Below, piece by piece: positions 55,532-64,000 of a stretch of DNA of 64,000 nucleotides. The first letter of the stretch is position 1; the number at the start of each line of letters is the position of its first letter. This stretch comes from Phyllobacterium sp. YR531 (GTDB taxonomy: Bacteria > Pseudomonadota > Alphaproteobacteria > Rhizobiales > Rhizobiaceae): positions 186,001 through 250,000 of the forward strand of contig NZ_AKIZ01000035.1 in assembly GCF_000282595.1 (NCBI RefSeq), in the 5' to 3' direction. The notes beneath the pieces were generated by a model. That model searched no databases, was not told the origin of the DNA, and saw nothing but the letters and a program-made list of their open reading frames with translations. The position numbers and the translations under genes were made by a program.

Positions 55532-57232
55532 TTAGTTCTTTTCGCGGTTCTTCAAGGCTGCGCCGAGAATGTCGCCAAGCGACGCGCCGGAGTCTGTTGA
55601 ACCGTACTGGGCAACAGCTTCCTTCTCTTCCGCGATTTCAAGCGCCTTGATGGAAACCTGCAACTTGCGGGTCTTCTTGTCGAAAGCGATGACGCGTGCG
55701 TCAGCCTTCTGGCCAACAGTGAAGCGCTCTGGACGCTGCTCGTCGCGGTCACGGGAAAGATCAGCGCGGCGGATGAAGGTGTCGAGGTCGTGATCGACCA
55801 GACGAACTTCGAGACCACCATCGGTGATTGCCGTAACTTCAACGGTTACAACGGCGTTCTTGCGCAGTTCACCCGAAGTAGCTGCTTCGCCGACCTTATC
55901 GCCGGTAAGCTGCTTGATGCCGAGGGAAATGCGTTCTTTCTCAACGTCAACGTCGAGAACCTGCGCCTTAACCATGTCACCCTTGTTGTACTCTTCGATA
56001 ACCTGTTCGCCTGGACGGTTCCAGTCGAGGTCGGAGAGGTGAACCATGCCGTCTACGTCGCCATCGAGGCCAATGAACAGGCCGAATTCGGTCTTGTTCT
56101 TGACTTCGCCTTCGACGATCGTGCCGACAGGGAACTTGTCTGCGAAGGTTGTCCAAGGATTGTCGAGGGTCTGCTTGAGGCCGAGGGAGATGCGGCGCTT
56201 GACCGGATCCACTTCGAGAACAACGACTTCAACTTCCTGTGTGGTCGAGAGCAGCTTGCCGGGATGCACGTTCTTCTTTGTCCAGGACATTTCAGAAACA
56301 TGGATAAGGCCTTCAATGCCTGGCTCGATTTCAACAAACGCACCGTAGTCAGTGATGTTGGTAACCGTACCGGTGATCTTTTTACCGATTGGGTACTTCG
56401 CACCGATACCATCCCAAGGATCGCTTTCGAGCTGCTTCATGCCGAGCGAAATACGATGTGTTTCCTGGTTAATACGGATGATCTGAACCTTGACCGTCTG
56501 GCCGATGCTCAGGATCTCCGAAGGATGGTTTACACGGCGCCATGCCATGTCGGTCACGTGGAGAAGACCGTCGATACCGCCGAGATCAACGAACGCACCA
56601 TAATCGGTGATGTTCTTGACGACGCCCTCAACGACCTGACCTTCTTCAAGGTTCTGGACAATTTCGGAGCGCTGTTCTGCACGGCTCTCTTCGAGAACTG
56701 TACGACGCGATACAACGATGTTGCCGCGACGCTTGTCCATCTTGAGGATTTCAAACGGCTGCGGATTGTGCATCAGCGGGGTAACGTCGCGGATCGGACG
56801 AATGTCGACCTGTGAACGTGGCAGGAAGGCTACCGCGCCATCGAGATCGACAGTGAAACCACCCTTGACCTGATTGAAGATCACACCATCGACGCGTTCG
56901 CCACGGTTGAACTTCTCTTCCAGGCGAACCCAGCTCTCTTCGCGGCGTGCTTTTTCGCGCGACAGAACGGCTTCACCCAGCGCATTTTCAATGCGCTCAA
57001 CATAAACTTCAACGATATCGCCAGGCTTGAGCGAACCGTCCTTGGCTTTCGCACCGAATTCCTTGAGCGGAACGCGGCCTTCAACCTTAAGACCGGCGTC
57101 AATAATCGCCATGTCTTTTTCGATGGCAACAACACGGCCCTTTACAACATAACCTTCTGCAAGGTCGTTGGTGGCAAAGGACTCGGCGAGAAGAGCTTCG
57201 AAATCTTCGCGCGATGGATTGGCTTGAGACAT
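55532..57232 (-). CDS. rpsA: 30S ribosomal protein S1
   Basis: This 566-residue protein has six S1 domains in series, visible through repeats such as [57 protein letters not shown] and the [10 protein letters not shown] or [10 protein letters not shown] ends. It brings mRNA to the ribosome. The ATG at 57232 ([15 protein letters not shown]) matches the usual alphaproteobacterial start; the in-frame codon at 57289 is not used. It follows cmk, as is usual in this group, and ends at a strong terminator. Confidence 0.97.
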   Translation of the reverse strand: MSQANPSREDFEALLAESFATNDLAEGYVVKGRVVAIEKDMAIIDAGLKVEGRVPLKEFGAKAKDGSLKPGDIVEVYVERIENALGEAVLSREKARREESWVRLEEKFNRGERVDGVIFNQVKGGFTVDLDGAVAFLPRSQVDIRPIRDVTPLMHNPQPFEILKMDKRRGNIVVSRRTVLEESRAEQRSEIVQNLEEGQVVEGVVKNITDYGAFVDLGGIDGLLHVTDMAWRRVNHPSEILSIGQTVKVQIIRINQETHRISLGMKQLESDPWDGIGAKYPIGKKITGTVTNITDYGAFVEIEPGIEGLIHVSEMSWTKKNVHPGKLLSTTQEVEVVVLEVDPVKRRISLGLKQTLDNPWTTFADKFPVGTIVEGEVKNKTEFGLFIGLDGDVDGMVHLSDLDWNRPGEQVIEEYNKGDMVKAQVLDVDVEKERISLGIKQLTGDKVGEAATSGELRKNAVVTVEVTAITDGGLEVRLVDHDLDTFIRRADLSRDRDEQRPERFTVGQKADARVIAFDKKTRKLQVSIKALEIAEEKEAVAQYGSTDSGASLGDILGAALKNREKN

Positions 57233-57367
57233 ATATACTCCTGAAGCACCCGGCTTTCCGGTTCGGGAAAGGTTTGTGGGCACAGGCACCGGTGGTTCGA
57301 GTTACGGATCATCCACATGCCAACCCGCCCTGTGAGGGCAATCCGGTGCGAGGGCTGGCTGCGGATG

Positions 57368-58351
57368 TTACTGCTTGGTATTCCGGGCTTCCCGTGCCAG
57401 AGCCTGATCAATCAGGGTTTTGGCATTAAGAAACGCGGTCTCTATATCCATTTCTGTCGTATCAAGCAAGTGCGCGTCTGCTGCTGGCTTTAAAGGGGAG
57501 TCTGTGCGGCCCATATCGCGTGTATCCCGGCGTATGAGATCGTCGAGAATATCCTGATAATCTGCAGATTCTCCGTTGGCCTTGATTTCATCGTGGCGAC
57601 GTTGCGCACGCGCTTCCGGCGAAGCTGTAATATATAGCTTTACCGGTGCATCCGGGCAAACGACAGTACCGATATCACGGCCATCCAGAACAGCGCCCGG
57701 CGATAATGCGGCAAACCCCTGCTGAGCCGTGACAAGTGCACGGCGTACAGCTGGCATTATGGCAACTTTGGATGCGGCTTCGCCAACATCATGGGCAGAT
57801 AAAACAGCGCGATCAAGCTTTGACAAATCGACGGAACGGGCAGCTTTTTCGGCCATAAACTCGTCATCAAGCGGCAATCCTTGATCCATGAGAGATTTCG
57901 CAACAGCGCGATAGGTGAGGCCGGTATCAAGATGATGGTAGCCGTAAAATTCTGCAAGGCGCCGTGCAAGCGTGCCTTTACCGGAAGCTGCCGGGCCATC
58001 AATCGCGATCGTAAAGTGCGTCGGTGTGGTCAGTTCCGGGTCTTCCTTGTCGAAAAACCACTGCCATAGCGCGAAAAGCAGGTAAGCGGCAGCAAGGACC
58101 AGTGTGATGAGCGGTGTGATGCCAATGGTGACAAAAGCAAAGCCGCCCAATGTTGTCATCATCGATTCCAGCCATTCCGGCAGATAAGACGCCAGATTTT
58201 GCAGGAATGTGTCGATGGCGAGAATGAGCAGGAACTGGAATATGAACAGCCAGAATAACAATGCGAAAAGTCCGAAACGGACTTTGAGGCCGATGCGCTC
58301 GATAGCATAAGGGATGGCCGTAATGGCGATCGATGCCAGCAGGAAGTACAT
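57368..58351 (-). CDS. cmk: Cytidylate kinase with an N-terminal membrane domain in the same frame
   Basis: The C-terminal 220 or so residues are a normal Cmk: Walker A ([20 protein letters not shown]), [25 protein letters not shown] and [15 protein letters not shown]. The frame has no stop and no ATG, GTG or TTG at the expected Cmk start; it runs on upstream into about 107 residues with three hydrophobic segments ([60 protein letters not shown]) and a charged linker [12 protein letters not shown]. The ATG at 58351 overlaps the stop of the preceding small gene by one base. As read, this is a 327-residue membrane-anchored Cmk. A frameshift or start-codon loss joining two genes is the alternative. 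Confidence 0.82.
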   Translation of the reverse strand: MYFLLASIAITAIPYAIERIGLKVRFGLFALLFWLFIFQFLLILAIDTFLQNLASYLPEWLESMMTTLGGFAFVTIGITPLITLVLAAAYLLFALWQWFFDKEDPELTTPTHFTIAIDGPAASGKGTLARRLAEFYGYHHLDTGLTYRAVAKSLMDQGLPLDDEFMAEKAARSVDLSKLDRAVLSAHDVGEAASKVAIMPAVRRALVTAQQGFAALSPGAVLDGRDIGTVVCPDAPVKLYITASPEARAQRRHDEIKANGESADYQDILDDLIRRDTRDMGRTDSPLKPAADAHLLDTTEMDIETAFLNAKTLIDQALAREARNTKQ

Positions 58352-58668
58352 CAGTTCTTTGTCCTCTTGCCTATGAAGAACCCTATCCCGTAACCGGCTA
58401 TTGATCCAAGTGCTGGTGGAAGCAGCAGAAACTGGTATGGCATCCATTCACTCGCATCCGCAGTACCGGAAGCGTTCCACGCATAGAGGAAGATGAGCAG
58501 TAAAGGAAGAACGATGCGAAAGATCGTACTGCTTATACCCGGCCAAGCTCGTTCCGCCCTGCTTGCACGTGTCCCTGTGTAAGCACTCCTTCCGGCCCAT
58601 ACGATAAATGGGATACTGGTCATTCCATAAAGCCCATAAACAGTAATAGCCGAGAAAAATGCATTCAT
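58351..58668 (-). CDS. Small membrane protein between aroA and cmk
   Basis: This 105-residue protein has hydrophobic segments at the N-terminus ([19 protein letters not shown]), in the middle ([16 protein letters not shown]) and at the C-terminus ([20 protein letters not shown]), ending in KRTKN. The family is not recognised. It starts seven bases after the aroA stop and its own stop overlaps the next ATG by one base, so it is translated as part of the aroA-cmk-rpsA operon. A basic loop ([11 protein letters not shown]) lies between segments. Confidence 0.75.
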   Translation of the reverse strand: MNAFFSAITVYGLYGMTSIPFIVWAGRSAYTGTRASRAERAWPGISSTIFRIVLPLLLIFLYAWNASGTADASEWMPYQFLLLPPALGSIAGYGIGFFIGKRTKN

Positions 58669-58675
58669 TGGCGTA

Positions 58676-60383
<1,708 letters not shown>

Positions 60384-60764
60384 GTGGCGAACCCAAAACT
60401 TGGCACCAAGCGTGTTGACCCGGAAACCGGGCAGAAATTTTACGACCTGAACCGCGATCCGATTGTTTCGCCATTTACAGGCAAAACCTATCCGCTCAGC
60501 TATTTCGAAACGACAGCTTCTATTCGCGAGGAAGAGGAAGAGGTAGAGACTGAAGAGCTGGACGTAGCGTTGGAGAAGCCGGAATTCGTGGCTCTCGAAG
60601 AAGCTGATGGCGACAACGACAGTGATGTTCCGGATCTTGGCGATGATGTTGAAGTCGATGATTCAGACGACGATGACACATTCCTCGCAACCGACGAAGA
60701 AGATGAAGATGATGATGTCACCGACATATTGGGTGGCGGAATCGGCGACGACGACGAGAATTGA
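60384..60764 (+). CDS. TIGR02300 family protein
   Basis: This 126-residue alphaproteobacterial protein of unknown function starts at GTG preceded by a GAGGCAGAAC ribosome site. The N-terminus has the conserved LGTKRVDPETGQKFYDL and NRDPIVSPFTGKTYPL segments. The rest is extremely acidic, with runs of Glu and Asp (EEEEEVETEELDV, DDSDDDDTF). The gene is a standard neighbour of aroA in Brucellaceae, divergently transcribed. It lies 166 bases before tRNA-Ala. Confidence 0.9.
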   Translation: MANPKLGTKRVDPETGQKFYDLNRDPIVSPFTGKTYPLSYFETTASIREEEEEVETEELDVALEKPEFVALEEADGDNDSDVPDLGDDVEVDDSDDDDTFLATDEEDEDDDVTDILGGGIGDDDEN

Positions 60765-60930
60765 TTTTAAAAATAAGTTCCGTTCGCTGAGAAATAACCA
60801 GCGAACGGGGCTTGATCTTCGTGTTAGCGGAAGCTAAGAACCCGCCATCCTCGGATAGCGGCACAGGGTTACCAGACCCTGTTGAATACAAAGCCGGTTC
60901 AACGGTGCGGTCTGAATGACCGATTGGAAT

Positions 60931-61006
<76 letters not shown>

Positions 61007-61246
61007 ATACTTCTAAAACCCAATAATTTGGCTGTGGCTCATAAAAATTTATACGTGAAGATTACTATTAATAATAAGGGCTATTCAGCCCGCCAGTTAA
61101 TCGGTGGCGTATAAACTAAAATATCCAGTTAGGGGTTCAGTTACATATATAACAAGCGTGCAATATCCAAGTTGTTGATGTGCTCGACTTCAATAGAAGG
61201 GATGAGTATAGCTGCGTATTATTGAAATACACTCAATGGAGGAAGG

Positions 61247-62140
61247 ATGGCTACGGATCAACTTTTATTCCATTATTGCTCTTCACAAACTGCTTTTGCC
61301 ATCCTCCAGTCACGGACTTTTCGTCTTTCAGCATTATCAGCAGCAAACGATAGCCTTGAGGGGCGTGTCGTAGGCCGAGTATTTGGTCAATTCCTTGCCG
61401 CGAGTGGATTGCCACGGGGTGTGGTAGAAGTGGCGTCTATAATTGTAGAAGGCTATGCGAACTCCACAGAAGGCTTTGCTCTATGTCTTTCGGAGAATGG
61501 AGATTTGTTGAGTCAATGGCGTGCCTACGCTCGTGACGGCACAGGAATTGCAATCGGATTTTCTCCAGAATTTCTCACGAAAGATTTTGGGCCGATCAAT
61601 TTCGGGTCACAGTTTCACGAATTGGTTAAAATTGAGTATGGCGAAGATGGGCTTAAAAAAACACTTCCTCCATTGGTTGAAGAGATGAGGAACACCTTTC
61701 AAAAGTATGGCGAATTCGTCAAACTATCTGAGGGCACGACACGCGAGCGTGCATTAAGTGCTCTGGCGGATCGGCAGGGAAACATTCAAAGCCTTTTTAA
61801 GGGCACTCCCGATCTTTTGTCTCTACTACTAAAAGTTTTAGCACCCCTACACTTCCGTATTTATGGCACCAAACCTAATTCCTTTTATGAAGAACGAGAG
61901 TGGAGGCTACTCCGATATAGGCATCGAGTTGCACTCAAGGAAGTTGAATATTTCGCGGACGATTTTGCCATTCGTCCGTATATTTCGTGCCTCATAGCTG
62001 ATCCAGCAAGAATGGCAATACAAGAGATTATCCTTGGCCCTAAGCACAGGTCCAATATCGATTGGATGCGCGCTTTTCTAGCGTCGGTGGGATTATCTCA
62101 TGTGAAGGTAATACGATCTACTATCGACAGTTATCGTTAA
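61247..62140 (+). CDS. DUF2971-like accessory protein
   Basis: This 297-residue protein has the pattern of DUF2971 proteins: an N-terminal LFHYCSSQTAFAILQSRTFRLS followed by ANDSLEG, then GFALCLSENGDLLSQWRAYARDG with GTGIAIGF, and a later FYEEREWRLLRY. The function of the family is not established, though members often sit in accessory regions. It begins 240 bases after tRNA-Ala, with a strong GGAGGAAGG ribosome site, in a stretch more AT-rich than the housekeeping genes. It may have entered at the tRNA gene. Confidence 0.82.
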   Translation: MATDQLLFHYCSSQTAFAILQSRTFRLSALSAANDSLEGRVVGRVFGQFLAASGLPRGVVEVASIIVEGYANSTEGFALCLSENGDLLSQWRAYARDGTGIAIGFSPEFLTKDFGPINFGSQFHELVKIEYGEDGLKKTLPPLVEEMRNTFQKYGEFVKLSEGTTRERALSALADRQGNIQSLFKGTPDLLSLLLKVLAPLHFRIYGTKPNSFYEEREWRLLRYRHRVALKEVEYFADDFAIRPYISCLIADPARMAIQEIILGPKHRSNIDWMRAFLASVGLSHVKVIRSTIDSYR

Positions 62141-62314
62141 AGACGTATGTGTAGCTAGGGACGGTTTCAGTAATTGTTAGTGATGAGCACTAATCAAAGA
62201 ATTAGGAGCTATTCCCAATAGGACGTTCCAACTGCCAGCCGGTTAAATGCGAGGACCGGCTATGAAGTTTGAAAAGCGATTGATTTGGCCGGTAATAGGT
62301 TGATGTCTCTGGAA

Positions 62315-63067
62315 TTATTTCAATAACGACCTGCTCGTCGGCTCCATGGATGCGTTGACAATTGGTCTGGTAAGCCATGCAGCAAGCTCGGTTTGAACTC
62401 CAGTAAAAACTTGGCTGTTCGCTAGCTTGTGGTTGAATTCATTCTGCTCAGCGGCGGAATCAAAGCGTGAAACGCTTACAAGTACATTTTCTCCAAGGCG
62501 AACGGGCAAGCGGGTAAAAGTGTTTTCACGATGCTCCGAGGTCAGCAGTGCAATCCGTTTGTCTCCAGCAATGTTAAGGATGGGTGCCACGACAGTCTCG
62601 TGAAAATCCAGAAATCCGTCTTCGGCGGGTGCTTTGAGCTTGTAGGTAGTGATCTGGAATGTGCCGGAACCCGATATATTTGGGTGATCGGTAGTGCGAG
62701 ACACTGGTAGCTCAAAATCTGATTTCGCGATTGCGGGGCGAAGCAGCAAAACATCGTCGGAGTCGATCATGGTTGTGTTGGCTGCGTCGCGATGCTCGTT
62801 CCAGACTGGTCCATCGTAAAAGGCACTGAGTGCCTCATGTCGTGCTCTCATATTGTCAAATCCACGCAACCAGACAAAAGCGTCAGGGTCGTCCAAGTCG
62901 CGGAATTGACCAATAATCTTCATACCGCAGCTTTCCTGTCCCTCAAGAAAGTGCCTGTCGAAAACATCGATCAACTCATCGCGCTTATTTGGATGAAGTT
63001 TATAGCGGCGCAGTTCGATAACAGGGCTGTAGCGCGACTTCGGTTCCTTCTCGATCTTATTATCCAT
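62315..63067 (-). CDS. NIPSNAP family protein
   Basis: This 250-residue protein contains two NIPSNAP-like domains: VIELRRYKLHPNKRDELIDVF with IGQFRDLDDPDAFVWLRGF in the first half, and FQITTYKLKAPAEDGFLDF with SRFDSAAEQNEF in the second. The family is of uncertain function, linked to small-molecule or stress roles. The ATG at 63067 is used because the longer frame from 63289 would run through the promoter. It diverges from a TetR gene and is probably its target. Confidence 0.85.
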   Translation of the reverse strand: MDNKIEKEPKSRYSPVIELRRYKLHPNKRDELIDVFDRHFLEGQESCGMKIIGQFRDLDDPDAFVWLRGFDNMRARHEALSAFYDGPVWNEHRDAANTTMIDSDDVLLLRPAIAKSDFELPVSRTTDHPNISGSGTFQITTYKLKAPAEDGFLDFHETVVAPILNIAGDKRIALLTSEHRENTFTRLPVRLGENVLVSVSRFDSAAEQNEFNHKLANSQVFTGVQTELAAWLTRPIVNASMEPTSRSLLK

Positions 63068-63101
63068 CACATCTCTCAAAAACAGGTTGATCGTCCTGTT
63101 T

Positions 63102-63130
63102 AGATAAAACCGGTTGTCCTGTTTTGTCAA
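63102..63130 (-). promoter_or_regulatory. Promoter of the NIPSNAP gene with repeated operator-like motif
   Basis: On the minus strand TTGACA (63125-63130) and TTATCT (63102-63107) are 17 bases apart. The spacer holds AACCGGTT, an eight-base palindrome. The motif AAACAGGAC occurs twice, 23 bases apart, overlapping the -10 and the spacer. This is a good candidate binding site for the divergent TetR regulator. Confidence 0.65.
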
Positions 63131-63239
63131 TGTGATATTGTCAGGAACAGTCTGAGATTGCCTTGAGAGTTTGCGATAAGGTTCGACCAATAAAATATAG
63201 GGCGTGTAGTCTTGCAGCACTGGCCGGTTGGAGAGATTG

Positions 63240-63842
63240 ATGGCGGAAGGCTTAAAGAAGGCAAAACGTACCAATAATCCGCAAGCCATGCGCGCGCGGA
63301 TTCTGGATGTTGCTGCCGAGCTTTTTCAACAGCATGGCTATAATGCGACAAGTATTCACGACATTGTTCGGGCTGCTCCCACTACAGGGGGCGCGCTCCA
63401 CCATCATTTTGCTACCAAGAAGGTCCTTGGTCTTGCCGTCATAGCAGAGCGTGTAGCGGCGGAGGTAAGAGATACTGCCATCGAGCCCGTTGTAGCGGGT
63501 GCCTCGATAGCCCAAGGCGTGGCGGTGTTCCTTGATAATGTGGCAAGTGATCTGGAGCGCAATCAGGCTGTTTCCGGTTGTCCGCTCAACAATCTGGCTC
63601 TCGAACTATCCTTGGCCGATTCGGATTTTCGCGAAGCAGTGAACGTAGTTTTTGACGGGTGGAGAGATGCCTTGGCGCTGCGGTTAAAAACCGACAGACC
63701 CAGCCTGAATGCTTCGGACGCACAGGATTTGGCGACACTCGTTGTCGCCAGTTATTCGGGCGCGATGGCAATGGCTAAAGCAAGCCAAAGGGTAGAACCG
63801 CTACGCGCGACTGCCCGGCAATTGGCTTTGGTGCTTGCCTGA
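63240..63842 (+). CDS. TetR-family transcriptional regulator
   Basis: This 200-residue regulator has an N-terminal helix-turn-helix (RARILDVAAELFQQHGYNATSIHDIVRAAPTTGGALHHHF) and an all-helical ligand domain with VSGCPLNNLALELS, typical of the TetR C-terminal YcdC/LmrA-like group. The ATG at 63240 follows GGAGAGAT; an in-frame TTG at 63228 is not used. It diverges from the NIPSNAP gene across a 172-base region, so it probably controls that gene. Ligand unknown. Confidence 0.9.
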   Translation: MAEGLKKAKRTNNPQAMRARILDVAAELFQQHGYNATSIHDIVRAAPTTGGALHHHFATKKVLGLAVIAERVAAEVRDTAIEPVVAGASIAQGVAVFLDNVASDLERNQAVSGCPLNNLALELSLADSDFREAVNVVFDGWRDALALRLKTDRPSLNASDAQDLATLVVASYSGAMAMAKASQRVEPLRATARQLALVLA

Positions 63843-63995
63843 GAAGACTACGAAAGCGAAAAGCAAAACACCGGCAAACACGATGATTGAACCTATTCCG
63901 ACGAGTGGTTCAAATTCCAAATTGCCCTTCAGCATGAAGTAAAGCGCGGGAATCATGACGATGATCCCGACGGTGTAAATGGCAAACTGCCACAT
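63801..63995 (-). CDS. Small two-helix membrane protein at the window edge
   Basis: This 64-residue frame has two hydrophobic segments (FAIYTVGIIVMIPALYFML and LVGIGSIIVFAGVLLFAFVV). It starts at ATG 63995, but the frame is open to the edge, so an upstream start is possible. Its last 14 codons overlap the TetR gene on the other strand. The strong membrane pattern argues that it is real, but the family is not recognised. Confidence 0.5.
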   Translation of the reverse strand: MWQFAIYTVGIIVMIPALYFMLKGNLEFEPLVGIGSIIVFAGVLLFAFVVFSGKHQSQLPGSRA

Positions 63996-64000
63996 CGCGA

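Noticed and set aside
55790-56815. A 341-codon frame on the plus strand
   Set aside because: It is antisense to rpsA. The long frame results from the codon bias and repeated structure of the S1 gene.

Overview
The window looks like chromosomal DNA of an alphaproteobacterium of the Brucellaceae (Ochrobactrum/Brucella or a close relative). The evidence is the order aroA - cmk - rpsA next to a TIGR02300-family gene and a tRNA-Ala, a CP4-like class II AroA, mgsA-glk and MsbA-like-dapB-gpmA neighbours, and RirA-type iron operators (TGA-N9-TCA) in front of iron genes. This is inferred from gene content read by eye; no database was searched.

Left edge (1-2.3 kb): a 5'-truncated homocysteine S-methyltransferase/BHMT-like gene and a glutathione-independent formaldehyde dehydrogenase, closed by a strong terminator. 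Together they suggest methylated-amine or one-carbon catabolism.

Siderophore island (2.3-25.9 kb): a nearly complete catecholate siderophore locus. A leftward operon carries an AraC regulator, a Tat-exported FepB-like binding protein, an EntS-like exporter and two FecCD permeases. Diverging from it are a TonB-dependent receptor, a Fes-like esterase, an MbtH protein and a 2833-residue NRPS with the order C-A-T-E-C-A-T-TE. A FepC-like ATPase (minus strand) diverges from entC-entE-entB-ArCP-entA (plus strand). Near-palindromic IRO boxes lie in both divergent promoter regions. Module 2 carries the EntF serine code. Module 1 carries an acidic pocket and is followed by an epimerase, so the predicted product is 2,3-dihydroxybenzoyl-D-(basic amino acid)-L-serine, of the chrysobactin/vanchrobactin class and possibly oligomerised. 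EntB is split into separate isochorismatase and aryl-carrier genes. No phosphopantetheinyl transferase is seen. A LuxR-type response regulator and a hybrid histidine kinase, encoded tail to tail, follow.

Housekeeping block (28.6-40.6 kb): tRNA-Leu(CAG), gpmA, dapB, an MsbA-like ABC exporter, glk, mgsA, mepA, a zinc alcohol dehydrogenase, a small membrane protein, an SDR-like protein, queG, a glutathione S-transferase and uppP.

Catabolic island (40.8-52.3 kb): one plus-strand operon with a ribose/AI-2-type ABC importer, a SorC-family regulator, an aldo/keto reductase, a GlpD-like flavoprotein, an LsrF/DeoC-like aldolase, an FGGY kinase and a GMC oxidoreductase. The parts recall both Lsr and erythritol loci but match neither, so the substrate is unknown. 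It ends tail to tail against an NDUFA9-like gene, followed by a LacI-family regulator.

Right end (54.4-64 kb): an unrecognised multi-pass membrane protein, rpsA with its terminator, a cytidylate kinase whose reading frame is continuous with an N-terminal membrane domain, a small membrane protein, aroA, a TIGR02300 protein, tRNA-Ala(GGC), a DUF2971-like accessory gene beside that tRNA, a divergent NIPSNAP/TetR pair, and a small membrane protein at the edge.
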